14,987 bases of DNA from Gemmatimonadota bacterium (GCA_003220985.1 QHTY01000158.1:4827-19813); one strand, 5' to 3'. Counted from the stretch's first letter, positions 1 to 6,762 are shown. Program-made: numbers and translations. Notes: generated from the sequence alone by a model not told the origin.

Positions 1-998
1 TTGTCGGTGAGCGTCACGACGTATTCCGGCAAGAGCGGGATCTTGCCCCCGCCGCCGGGTGCGTCGATCACGAAGTGGGGGACCGCGAGCCCTGACGTCC
101 ACCCCCGCAACGCCTTGATGATCTCCAGCCCCTTCTCGACGGTCGTCCGGAAGTGCTCGGCGCCGGCCACCTGGTCGCACATATAGATGTAGTAGGGCCG
201 CACCCGCGCGACGAGCAGCCGCTGCATCAGCAGCTTCATCACCTCGGGATCATCGTTCACGCCCCGCAGCAGCACCGTCTGACACCCGAGCGGAATGCCG
301 GCATCGGCGAGCATGCCGAGCGCCTGCACGGCGGCAGGCGTGAGCTCGTCGGGGTGGTTGAAATGCGTGTTGATATAGAGCGGGTGGTACTTCTTCAGGA
401 TGGCGCACAACTCCGGCGTCACGCGCTCGGGCAAGTGACAGGGGATGCGACTCCCGATCCTGAGCACCTCGAGATGCGGAATCGCCCGCAGCCGCTTGCA
501 GATCTCGTCGATGCGGCGGTCGGACAGCAGCAGGGGATCCCCGCCCGACATGATGACGTCGCGGATCTCCGGATGCTCCGCCAGATAGCGAAACGCCGAC
601 TCGAGCTGCGCCATGGGGATCTTCTCGGGGTCGCCCACCTTGCGCCGGCGCGTGCAAAAGCGGCAGTAGGACGCGCAGACGGGCGAGACGAGAAACAGCG
701 CGCGATCAGGATAGCGGTGCGTGATGTTGGGGACCGGCGAGTTCTCGTCCTCGGCGAGCGAGTCGACGAGCCCGTCCTGCACGTCGAGCTCCTGTAGCGT
801 GGGCACGTACTGCCGCCAGATGGGATCTCCCGGCGACTTGATGAGATCGACCATCGCGGGCGAGATGCGAAACTCGAAATTCTCGGCGGCCTGCCGCAGG
901 CGCGCGATGTCACCGACATGCTCGGCACCGAAGCGAGCAGCCAAAGCGTCCAGAGAAGCGATGCCTCTCTTACGGAGCAGTTCTTGCCAGGTCTCCAG
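1..998 (-). CDS. kamA: Lysine 2,3-aminomutase, radical SAM, 3' end outside window
   Basis: This is a KamA-family radical SAM, PLP-dependent enzyme, expected to convert L-lysine to L-beta-lysine in the cytoplasm. About 332 residues are visible and the C-terminus lies beyond the left edge. The radical SAM motif CxxxCxxC is C108-ASY-C112-RF-C115. The PLP-lysine motif PGGGGK ends at K319. The two aspartates that hold the lysine side-chain amine in clostridial LAM (D293 and D330) appear to be kept, in YMCDQ and FVIDAPGGGGK, which favours lysine over glutamate as substrate. Spacing matches clostridial LAM with an N-terminus about 17 residues shorter. No ATG or GTG lies before the conserved region. 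The start chosen is CTG at 998, two codons after an in-frame TGA, with AAGGAT 8 bases upstream; TTG at 944 is an alternative. It overlaps the GNAT gene by 29 bases and is last in a four-gene unit. EpmB is less likely because it lacks the PGGGGK context. Family assignment is firm; the exact start is not. Confidence 0.93.
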   Translation of the reverse strand, partial: METWQELLRKRGIASLDALAARFGAEHVGDIARLRQAAENFEFRISPAMVDLIKSPGDPIWRQYVPTLQELDVQDGLVDSLAEDENSPVPNITHRYPDRALFLVSPVCASYCRFCTRRRKVGDPEKIPMAQLESAFRYLAEHPEIRDVIMSGGDPLLLSDRRIDEICKRLRAIPHLEVLRIGSRIPCHLPERVTPELCAILKKYHPLYINTHFNHPDELTPAAVQALGMLADAGIPLGCQTVLLRGVNDDPEVMKLLMQRLLVARVRPYYIYMCDQVAGAEHFRTTVEKGLEIIKALRGWTSGLAVPHFVIDAPGGGGKIPLLPEYVVTLTD

Positions 999-1479
999 GT
1001 GTCAGATCCTTGGTATAGATCACCAGATCGTCACCGGGCGCATAATAGCCCGGAATGGTCGCGGCCCTGGTGTAGCCGCGTGCTTCGTAAAACTTCCTGG
1101 TGGCGTCGTAATCGTCGCGAGATGAGGTCTCGACGACCACGAGCCGTCTGCCATCAGCCGTCAGTCGGCCTTCGACGTCCTTGAGCAGCTGTGAACCCAC
1201 GCCGCTTCGCTGGCATCCACGATCGACGACGATCCAGTACAGATCACTGGTCGCGACCGTGCCCGGTGTCGGCCCCCAGCACGCGTAGCCAATGAGCTGG
1301 TCGCCGTCGAACGCCCCGACGAACCGGTAGTCGTCGTCGCCTGCCAGGCTCTCGTCGAGCAGCTCGACCGCGGTGGCGACCTCCTCCGGGCGGAAGAGTC
1401 CGGCGCCCCGCGTCAGCTGCTCAAGCCGTGCGCGGTGCGCGCGCCCGACGGGGCGCAGGAGATGCAGCGAGCAGCTCAC
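970..1479 (-). CDS. GNAT family N-acetyltransferase
   Basis: This 169-residue single-domain GNAT protein should transfer an acyl group from acyl-CoA to an amine. The acetyl-CoA pyrophosphate-binding motif A reads QRSGVG at residues 90-95, preceded by the strand DLYWIVVDR. The C-terminal part (FYEARGYTRAATIPGYYAPGDD is about residues 130-151) is typical of the fold. The start is GTG at 1479, overlapping the upstream ATP-grasp gene by 59 bases; its 3' end overlaps the aminomutase by 29 bases. The pairing of a lysine aminomutase with an acetyltransferase recalls ablA/ablB of N-epsilon-acetyl-beta-lysine synthesis. This protein is much shorter than AblB (roughly 270 residues) and I see no specific AblB similarity. 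Inferred substrate: beta-lysine, or a product of the adjacent ligases. The substrate cannot be read from sequence. Confidence 0.88.
   Translation of the reverse strand: MSCSLHLLRPVGRAHRARLEQLTRGAGLFRPEEVATAVELLDESLAGDDDYRFVGAFDGDQLIGYACWGPTPGTVATSDLYWIVVDRGCQRSGVGSQLLKDVEGRLTADGRRLVVVETSSRDDYDATRKFYEARGYTRAATIPGYYAPGDDLVIYTKDLTPGDLARTAP
1006..1011 (-). promoter_or_regulatory. Ribosome binding site for the CTG-start aminomutase gene
   Basis: AAGGAT lies 8 bases upstream of CTG at 998, inside the 3' end of the GNAT gene. It is the best Shine-Dalgarno match near the start of the aminomutase frame. It supports initiation at CTG, because the only downstream in-frame ATG (about 852) would remove conserved N-terminal sequence. 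This is inferred from spacing only. Confidence 0.5.
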
Positions 1480-2455
1480 GCGCGGCCTTGGTGCCTTGCG
1501 CTTCCCGCAACGCCAGCTCGGCGATGCGACGGATCAGCTCGGCATAGTCCCACCCGGCGGCCTGCGCCATCCGCGACAGGCCTGCGTCGTCGGTGAGATC
1601 GGGATTGGGGTTCACCTCGAGAATCCAGGGCCGGCCCGCGTCGTCGACGCGGAGATCGACGCGACCGTAGCTCTTCCCCTGCATCGTCCGCCATGCCGCT
1701 TCCGCCAACCGGCAGAGGCGATCCGCGAGCCGCTGCGGAATCTGCGCGGGGCATACCGGCCGGCTGCCGAGGTCCTCCAGCGAGCCGACATGCCACTTCG
1801 CGGCATACGTCAGGATCGGCCACGTGCCTTCGGGCATCGTGCTGAAGTCGATCTCGGCAACGGGGAGCGTGCGGGTGCCGACGATCCCGACGTTGAATTC
1901 GCGGCCCGCGATGTACTGCTGCACCAAGACTTCGTCAAATTGCTCCGTCATGGCGGCGATGCGGGCCTTGAGGCTCTTGCGGTCACTGACTACCGATTGC
2001 CGGTCGACGCCCGCGCTCGCGTCCTCGGCGGCCGGCTTCACGATGGCCGGGAGCGGGAAGTCGTCGTCGATCTTTCCCTGGGCGATCGTCCAGCGCGGCA
2101 CCGGGAGGCCCGCACGCTCGAGCATCGTGTTGGCCACTGCCTTGCGGCGACTGACCGCGGTGGTCCAGGGACCGCAGCCGGTGTACGCGATCCCCGCCAG
2201 CTCCAGCGTGCCGACGACGTGATCCTCCCACTGCGCAACCCCGCGCACGCCTTCGCAGAGATTGAAGACCAGATCGGCGCGCCCTCCCCGGCAGTGATTG
2301 AACCACCGCATGTCGTGGCGGACGGGAACGCGTTGGACCTGATGGTTGAAGGAAACGAAGATCCTGGCGATGCCGTCGACCGCCTCCATCACGCCGGCGA
2401 TATCCTCGGCGGTCCAGTCATCGGCGCCGGGATCATAGAGGATGACGACCCTCAC
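1421..2455 (-). CDS. ATP-grasp ligase, D-Ala-D-Ala-ligase-like (second copy)
   Basis: This 344-residue ATP-grasp enzyme is related to D-alanine-D-alanine ligase and should couple ATP hydrolysis to amide bond formation through an acyl-phosphate. The N-terminal domain (about 1-100) contains DLVFNLCEG and GIAYTG, as in Ddl-like proteins. The ATP-grasp core has K140 in AIVKPAAEDASAGV and Mg-binding residues D267 (GRVDLRVD), E280 and N282 (ILEVNPNP). The start is GTG at 2455, overlapping the TGA of the upstream ATP-grasp gene as GTGA, a clear sign of translational coupling. The C-terminal tail after about residue 322 is Ala/Arg/Pro-rich and is the part overlapped by the GNAT gene. It is clearly diverged from its neighbour, so the pair may act in sequence on different substrates or as a heteromer. 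No mur or fts gene is nearby, so a cell-wall Ddl role is unlikely. Substrates are unknown. Confidence 0.9.
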   Translation of the reverse strand: MRVVILYDPGADDWTAEDIAGVMEAVDGIARIFVSFNHQVQRVPVRHDMRWFNHCRGGRADLVFNLCEGVRGVAQWEDHVVGTLELAGIAYTGCGPWTTAVSRRKAVANTMLERAGLPVPRWTIAQGKIDDDFPLPAIVKPAAEDASAGVDRQSVVSDRKSLKARIAAMTEQFDEVLVQQYIAGREFNVGIVGTRTLPVAEIDFSTMPEGTWPILTYAAKWHVGSLEDLGSRPVCPAQIPQRLADRLCRLAEAAWRTMQGKSYGRVDLRVDDAGRPWILEVNPNPDLTDDAGLSRMAQAAGWDYAELIRRIAELALREAQGTKAARELLAASPAPRRARAPRTA

Positions 2456-3510
2456 GCGGAAAGGGCGGCAGGCGTTGGTAGGGGCGCAGCATGCTGCGCC
2501 CCTACGTCACGCCCGGTAATCCGTCTCCATGCGATTCGGATGACTTCCTGAATCAGGCCATCGTACGTGTATCCCGCGACCCGCGCTGCCTTCGGGAAGC
2601 AGGAGTTCATCGCGGGATCGGGAATGATGCCGGGCAGTGGGTTGAGCTCGACGACATTGGGTACGCCGAAGCGATCCACCCGCACGTCGATGCGGCACCA
2701 GTCGCGACAGCCGAGTGCGCGATACGCGTCGAGCGCGACGCGCTCCGTCTCGCGGCAGAGCGATTCGGTCACGCCGGTCGGCGGGCATTGGAAGATCGCC
2801 AGCGGATGCTCGGGCGTGTCCCAGATCCACTTGGCTTCGTACCCGTACACCGGTGGCGCGCCGCGCGGCAGCGTCGCGAAATCGAATGCGACGATCGGCA
2901 AACAGCGCACGTCGCCGTTGTTGCCGAGGATGGCAACGGTGAACTCGGGTCCCGGCAGATAGGTCTCGACGATGACCGGCTGGCTGTAACGATCTAAAAG
3001 GAAAGGCACGCGCTCGGCGAGCTGCGCGGGGTTCTCACATAAGTTATTGATAAATACGCCTTTACCTGATCCCTCCGCGACGGGCTTCACAAACAGCGGG
3101 AACGGCAGCGGTAAGCGCTCGAGATCCGCCACTGTGTCGATCACGCGGAACGGGGCGGTCGGCACGCCGCGGTAGGCGAGAATCTCCTTGGTCCGCCCTT
3201 TGTGCAGCGTCAACGCCAATGTCAGCGGATCGGAGCCGGTGTACGGGATGTTCAGATACTCGCACAGCGCGGGGACGTGCGATTCACGACAGGGGCCGTG
3301 CAGCCCCTCGGCCATGTTGAAGACGACGTCGGGACGTGCGAGCGAAAGTTTCTGCGGGAAGAATTCGTCGGCCTCGAGTCGAACCACGGTGCCGAAGAGA
3401 CTGAGAGCCTGGTCGACCGCATCGATCGTCGATGGGTCATCCCATTCTGCGTAGGCGTCAGACGCGTCGTGTGCGTCCGGCTTTTCGTTGTATGCGAGAC
3501 CTATTCGCAT
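2452..3510 (-). CDS. ATP-grasp ligase, D-Ala-D-Ala-ligase-like (first copy)
   Basis: This 352-residue ATP-grasp enzyme is closer to canonical Ddl than its neighbour. It shows DVVFNMAEG (61-69), LNIPYTGSDPLTLALT (86-101), the ATP-binding lysine K142 in FVKPVAEGSGKGV, and Mg ligands D275 (CRIDVRVD), E288 and N290 followed by PLPGI. Expected activity is ATP-dependent ligation of amino acids or a peptide. The start is ATG at 3510, with no evident Shine-Dalgarno sequence but a -10-like TATTCT 8 bases upstream, suggesting a leaderless transcript. The last 17 or so residues are encoded across a 28-bp perfect palindrome (2478-2505), which reads GAQHAAPL and is not part of the enzyme family. The end overlaps the next ligase as GTGA. 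Housekeeping Ddl is a possible alternative for this copy alone, but the second ligase, acetyltransferase and lysine aminomutase argue for a dedicated pathway. Confidence 0.9.
   Translation of the reverse strand: MRIGLAYNEKPDAHDASDAYAEWDDPSTIDAVDQALSLFGTVVRLEADEFFPQKLSLARPDVVFNMAEGLHGPCRESHVPALCEYLNIPYTGSDPLTLALTLHKGRTKEILAYRGVPTAPFRVIDTVADLERLPLPFPLFVKPVAEGSGKGVFINNLCENPAQLAERVPFLLDRYSQPVIVETYLPGPEFTVAILGNNGDVRCLPIVAFDFATLPRGAPPVYGYEAKWIWDTPEHPLAIFQCPPTGVTESLCRETERVALDAYRALGCRDWCRIDVRVDRFGVPNVVELNPLPGIIPDPAMNSCFPKAARVAGYTYDGLIQEVIRIAWRRITGRDVGAQHAAPLPTPAALSA
2478..2505. repeat. 28-bp perfect palindrome, REP-like, inside an ATP-grasp gene
   Basis: The two 14-base arms, gtaggggcgcagca and its exact complement, meet with no spacer. 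The element lies in frame within the last codons of the first ATP-grasp gene and encodes GAQHAAPL on the minus strand. The perfect symmetry and the presence of a non-family peptide suggest a dispersed palindromic element that landed at the gene end. From memory, similar GC-rich palindromes and GAQHAAP-like protein tails recur in environmental Acidobacteriota and Gemmatimonadota genomes; that was not checked. Only one copy is in this window. Confidence 0.85.
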
Positions 3511-3518
3511 TCGAAATC

Positions 3519-3547
3519 AGAATACGAGATGGTCTCGCGATGCGCAA
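3519..3547 (-). promoter_or_regulatory. Candidate promoter for the ligase-GNAT-aminomutase unit
   Basis: Reading the minus strand, TTGCGC (3547-3542) and TATTCT (3524-3519) are separated by 17 bases. TATTCT ends 8 bases before the ATG at 3510, the spacing seen in leaderless bacterial transcripts, and that start has no Shine-Dalgarno match. The site fills most of the 46-base gap after thyX. Short motifs like these occur by chance, so this is a candidate only. Confidence 0.35.
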
Positions 3548-3556
3548 GAGAAAAAA

Positions 3557-4360
3557 TCAGACTTTATGGTAGGTGACGCGCGCCGCTTCCTGTCTGTCGT
3601 CGGCCGTATAGATCTCGAAATCGGAGAAGAGCGCGCCCGCTTCCTTCTGCAAAACGCGCAACACGGCGATCGCCATCCGGCGAATTTCCAGCTCCGCGCC
3701 TTCGCCACAGCGCAGCTCGAGCATCGTGCGCCACGCGCGCGCGTTGCCGGAGACGACGATCTTCACTTCCGTGGCGTTGGGCAGCACGCTGCGCGCCGCT
3801 TCGCGCGCCAGCTTCCGCCGGTGGACCTTGTCGGTGACCGATTCGTAGCGCTGCATCAGTCCCTCGACGGCCCGGACATAGGCGGCCTGCGCGTCGCTGA
3901 CCTGTTGCAGCCACTCTTCCTCGAGCTTCGCGTCGCCCGCGGTGGCGGGAGGCATGACGAACGCGGCGTGCGATTCATCGACATAGCGCTGCGAGATTTG
4001 CGAATAGCCGAAGCCGGCGCGGTGCCGCACCAGCTCGTGCGAGCAGGAGCGGGAGATCCCTTCGATCAGCAGCACGTACACCGCGTGCTCCAGCACCGAG
4101 CCATGGCCCTGCTTCTTGATGTTCTCGAGGTAGTCGGCGGTTGTGCGATTGATGGGATTGTGTTGGCTCATGTAGCACAACCGGCCCGCATACTCGGCCA
4201 GGCGCTCGCCTGCGCTCGCCTCGCCGCGCCATTTCACCGGCAGGTGCGCCGGCTCCAAAAACTCGGGCCGGGCGATCAACGAGACTCGGGGGGCGCGGAA
4301 AATCTCCACTGCAGAAGGGGCGGAGGCTAACGTGTCAGTTCGAGTTTCGGGGTGGCCCAT
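3557..4360 (-). CDS. thyX: FAD-dependent thymidylate synthase ThyX
   Basis: ThyX makes dTMP from dUMP using FAD, NADPH and methylene-tetrahydrofolate. Family landmarks in the 267-residue reading are QGHGSVLEH (84-92), the signature region ELVRHRAGFGYSQISQRYVD (109-128) and a C-terminal RxxLP-like arginine-rich segment around the active site (REAARSVLPNATE). The signature is RHR(X8)S rather than the textbook RHR(X7)S: one residue more lies between R114 and S123. The start is uncertain. ATG at 4360 overlaps the oxidase gene by 34 bases; GTG at 4309 gives 250 residues beginning just before IFRAPRVSLIA, closer to usual family length and without overlap. Neither has a strong Shine-Dalgarno sequence. 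It lies between the oxidase and the ATP-grasp genes in the same direction. As a housekeeping enzyme it may simply be a neighbour of the aminomutase unit. Confidence 0.95.
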   Translation of the reverse strand: MGHPETRTDTLASAPSAVEIFRAPRVSLIARPEFLEPAHLPVKWRGEASAGERLAEYAGRLCYMSQHNPINRTTADYLENIKKQGHGSVLEHAVYVLLIEGISRSCSHELVRHRAGFGYSQISQRYVDESHAAFVMPPATAGDAKLEEEWLQQVSDAQAAYVRAVEGLMQRYESVTDKVHRRKLAREAARSVLPNATEVKIVVSGNARAWRTMLELRCGEGAELEIRRMAIAVLRVLQKEAGALFSDFEIYTADDRQEAARVTYHKV

Positions 4361-5865
4361 GCGGCGCTGCGCTCCACTTCACGTAATCGCGTTGCGATGT
4401 CGTCCGGAATCACCGCGGCCTCGGCGCCCATCTTCAGCGCGGCCACGGGTGACCAATCATTCGCGGGAATGATAACACCCGGGTTGAAGATGGACAGCGG
4501 GTCGTAGGCGCGCTTGACGCCGCGAAACAGATCGACCACGGCCTTCCCGTAGAACTGCTCGAGCACCCCCGCACGCAGCCGGCCCACACCATGCTCACCC
4601 GACGGAACACCGCCGAGTCGGAGCAGCAGCGCCGTGACGTCTTCGAACAGTGCCGCGAGACCGTCACGCCAGCCGTCACGCGTCGTATCAGGCAACGCGT
4701 TCACATGCACATGCCCATCTCCCGCATGGCCGAAGATCGCGACTGGAATGTTGCGCTGCGCCGCGGCTGCCCTCAGCCCCGCGACATAGGCGCCGAGGGC
4801 ATCCAGCGGCACGCAGCCGTCCTCGACGATCTGGAACGAGCGCTGCGTGGCGGGAAGCCGCGCGAGCGCCGGCGAGGCAAGCCGTCGCACGCTCCACAGC
4901 TGTTCGAGTCCCGCCCGGTTCACCGCGGTTTCAACGTGCACGGCCGACGTTTTGAGCCCGCGCACCGCGTCCCCCACGACGCCGCGCGCCGCCGCCGCGT
5001 CTTCGCGCTCGAACTCGACGAGCAACAGACAGGCCACGCTCGGTGCTTCCGGCACGAAGCGGAGCAGGGTTTCGTCGAGCAGCTCGATCGCAGAGGGCGT
5101 GAGCGATACGAGGTACGGCACGGCCTCGCTCATGGACTCGAGATCGGCAAATCCGAGCGCCGCGCCGGCCGTGTGCGGTGGAATTGGGTCGAGTTTCCAC
5201 TGGACTTCGGTGACGATGCCAAGCGTGCCTTCCGAGCCCACGAACAGATCGACCTCGTCTCCGCTTTCAGCGAATCGGTCCAGCGCATAACCGCAGGAGT
5301 TCTTCCGAGTCTTCGGGAAGCGCGCCGGAATCAGGAGCCTGGAGTCAGGAGTCAGCGTAAACCGTCCCTGACTCCGGGATCCTCGCTCCAGGATCCTGAC
5401 AGATCCATCCGCCCCGACAACCTCGAGAGCCTCCACCCACCTCCTCATGCTGCCGTATCTCACCGAGCGCGGTCCGGCCGCGTTGGTAGCCACCATGCCG
5501 CCGCTTGTCGCGAAGTCGCCCGACGATGGGTCCGGCGGCAGCCGTAAGCCGTAGGGCTTCGCAGCCTCATTCACCCTGGCCCAGGTGACTGAGGCTCCAG
5601 CCCGTGCGGTCAGGTTGTGAGGATCAACCGTGAGGCCTCCGAAGCCGATGCTCAGATCGACGATGACACCAGTGCCGAGGTTGCCCCCCGGCATGCCGCT
5701 GCCCGCGCCACGGGGGACTAGCTCCATGCCCGACTCCGTGGCTTGGCGCACCAGCGCTACGACGTCATCTCGGTTCTCAGGGATCGCGACGGCGGCGGGC
5801 AGAATGCGGTAGATGCCCGCTGCTTCGGCGTAGGCGGCGCGGGCGCGAGCATCGGTGACTAACAC
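4327..5865 (-). CDS. FAD-binding oxidase, GlcD / D-lactate dehydrogenase type
   Basis: This is an FAD-linked 2-hydroxyacid oxidoreductase of the GlcD/D-lactate dehydrogenase family, about 512 residues from GTG at 5865. Domain 1 (FAD-binding type 4, about 20-220) shows PRGAGSGMPGG (51-61), TSGGMVATNAAG (120-131) and GSEGTLG (210-216). Domain 2 (FAD-oxidase C) shows GHAGDGHVHVN (379-389, metal-binding histidines), SGEHGVG (422-428) and the terminal DPLSIFNPG. No iron-sulfur cysteine cluster is seen, so it resembles a stand-alone GlcD. The open frame runs upstream to 6198, but that extension is low-complexity, crosses the divergent DUF116 gene and is not conserved-looking; GTG at 5892 is an alternative start. 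Residues about 156-179 are encoded by a nested inverted repeat (5331-5399) and look foreign to the family. The substrate could be D-lactate, glycolate or another 2-hydroxyacid. Confidence 0.9.
   Translation of the reverse strand: MLVTDARARAAYAEAAGIYRILPAAVAIPENRDDVVALVRQATESGMELVPRGAGSGMPGGNLGTGVIVDLSIGFGGLTVDPHNLTARAGASVTWARVNEAAKPYGLRLPPDPSSGDFATSGGMVATNAAGPRSVRYGSMRRWVEALEVVGADGSVRILERGSRSQGRFTLTPDSRLLIPARFPKTRKNSCGYALDRFAESGDEVDLFVGSEGTLGIVTEVQWKLDPIPPHTAGAALGFADLESMSEAVPYLVSLTPSAIELLDETLLRFVPEAPSVACLLLVEFEREDAAAARGVVGDAVRGLKTSAVHVETAVNRAGLEQLWSVRRLASPALARLPATQRSFQIVEDGCVPLDALGAYVAGLRAAAAQRNIPVAIFGHAGDGHVHVNALPDTTRDGWRDGLAALFEDVTALLLRLGGVPSGEHGVGRLRAGVLEQFYGKAVVDLFRGVKRAYDPLSIFNPGVIIPANDWSPVAALKMGAEAAVIPDDIATRLREVERSAAWATPKLELTR
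5331..5399. repeat. Nested inverted-repeat element inside the FAD oxidase gene
   Basis: The outer arms TCAGGAGCCTGGAG (5331-5344) and CTCCAGGATCCTGA (5386-5399) are inverted and match at 13 of 14 positions. An inner pair, GGAGTCAG (5341-5348) and CTGACTCC (5368-5375), is perfect. Each side also carries a degenerate 14-base direct repeat of the same arm (TCAGGAG twice on the left; CTCC-GGATCCT twice on the right). The whole element is read through in frame by the oxidase gene, between the GADG segment and the RKNSCGYALD segment. Confidence 0.7.
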
Positions 5866-5913
5866 CTTCCAAACTTGACACCGGGGAAGCACAACGTGAA
5901 GCTTCGCTTTGCG

Positions 5914-6762
5914 ATGACTGCCCCCCCGACGAGTGCTCCTCGTGCGCAGCTGATTCACATCGAGGTGGATCGACGGCTGGGGCACGAGTGGGACGAGTGG
6001 AACGGCCGCCCGCTCCCCGGTGGGGGCGACTTTTCGGCCGCGCCCGGTCTGTTCTTCCGCTTCGCGGCACTCACTGTCGCCGCGGCCACTGCCGCTGTCG
6101 CCCTTCTTGTGTATCTGATCGGACCACGGCTTGGTACGCTCTGGACACCGGTACCGCGGATTCTCTGGATTGCCGTTGGCGCATTCGCGGTGCTGCAATG
6201 GCTCTACGTGGGCGTGCTCGCGGCCTCCTTCTTTGGCGGCTGGAACTTGTTGCCCGAGCGATTAATGGAACGTGGCCCCTACCTGCAGCTCATGAATTAC
6301 ACGTCCCTGGTGGCTCGGGCCTTCGGGAAGCGCGACTGGGTCGAGCATGCGGCGATCGACATCTACAACACGCTCGCGGAGCGTCGGGGCCGCAGGGTGG
6401 GGAAGGGCGAGCTACTGGTGCTGATCCCTCGGTGTCTCTCGAAACAAGCGCTCGACGGCGTGCTGGAAATCGCGGGCCGGTATGAGGTCCCCGTGTTCGT
6501 CGCGACCCGCGGCCAACTCGCGCGACGGGTGATTCGCGAGCGTCGCCCGCGCGCCGTGGTCGCCGTTGCCTGCGAGCGTGACATGATGACGGGGCTGCGC
6601 GATGTCGCGGGCAAGCTTCCCGTGCTCGGCCTGACGATGCAGTTGCCCAACGGGCCGTGTCGCGATGCCGCGCTCGATCTGGATCAGATGGAACGGTGGG
6701 TACAGGGACTAGTCGGGTTTCGCGCGTTGAAGCAAGAGCCCGAGAACGCCCCAGCCTCCTAG
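5914..6762 (+). CDS. DUF116 family membrane protein, short variant
   Basis: This 282-residue protein has two predicted N-terminal membrane helices (about 49-71 and 83-107) and a cytoplasmic C-terminal DUF116-like domain. That domain is recognised from LIPRCL (C174), a GRYEVPVFVATRGQLARR segment, RPRAVVAVACERDMMTGL (C220) and LPNGPC (C249). DUF116 proteins usually carry an extra cluster of cysteines after the RCL motif; here that stretch is deleted (RCLSKQALDGVLEIAG), so a metal or Fe-S centre of the usual type is unlikely. The start ATG 5914 leaves 48 bases to the divergent oxidase start; an upstream in-frame TTG at 5875 coincides with TTGACA, which may instead be a -35 element. It is the only plus-strand gene, and its last 54 bases overlap the convergent permease gene. 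The function of DUF116 is unknown to me. Confidence 0.8.
   Translation: MTAPPTSAPRAQLIHIEVDRRLGHEWDEWNGRPLPGGGDFSAAPGLFFRFAALTVAAATAAVALLVYLIGPRLGTLWTPVPRILWIAVGAFAVLQWLYVGVLAASFFGGWNLLPERLMERGPYLQLMNYTSLVARAFGKRDWVEHAAIDIYNTLAERRGRRVGKGELLVLIPRCLSKQALDGVLEIAGRYEVPVFVATRGQLARRVIRERRPRAVVAVACERDMMTGLRDVAGKLPVLGLTMQLPNGPCRDAALDLDQMERWVQGLVGFRALKQEPENAPAS

Noticed and set aside
970..1479. Calling the acetyltransferase AblB (beta-lysine acetyltransferase)
   Set aside because: It is about 100 residues too short and lacks visible AblB-specific similarity; adjacency to KamA alone is not enough.
1373..2551. 392-codon plus-strand open frame
   Set aside because: It is antisense to the ATP-grasp gene, whose motifs are intact; this frame has no family features and is His/Arg/Asp-rich, as expected for an antisense shadow.
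5866..6198. N-terminal extension of the FAD oxidase
   Set aside because: It runs antisense through the start of the DUF116 gene, is charged and low-complexity, and precedes the normal FAD domain start.
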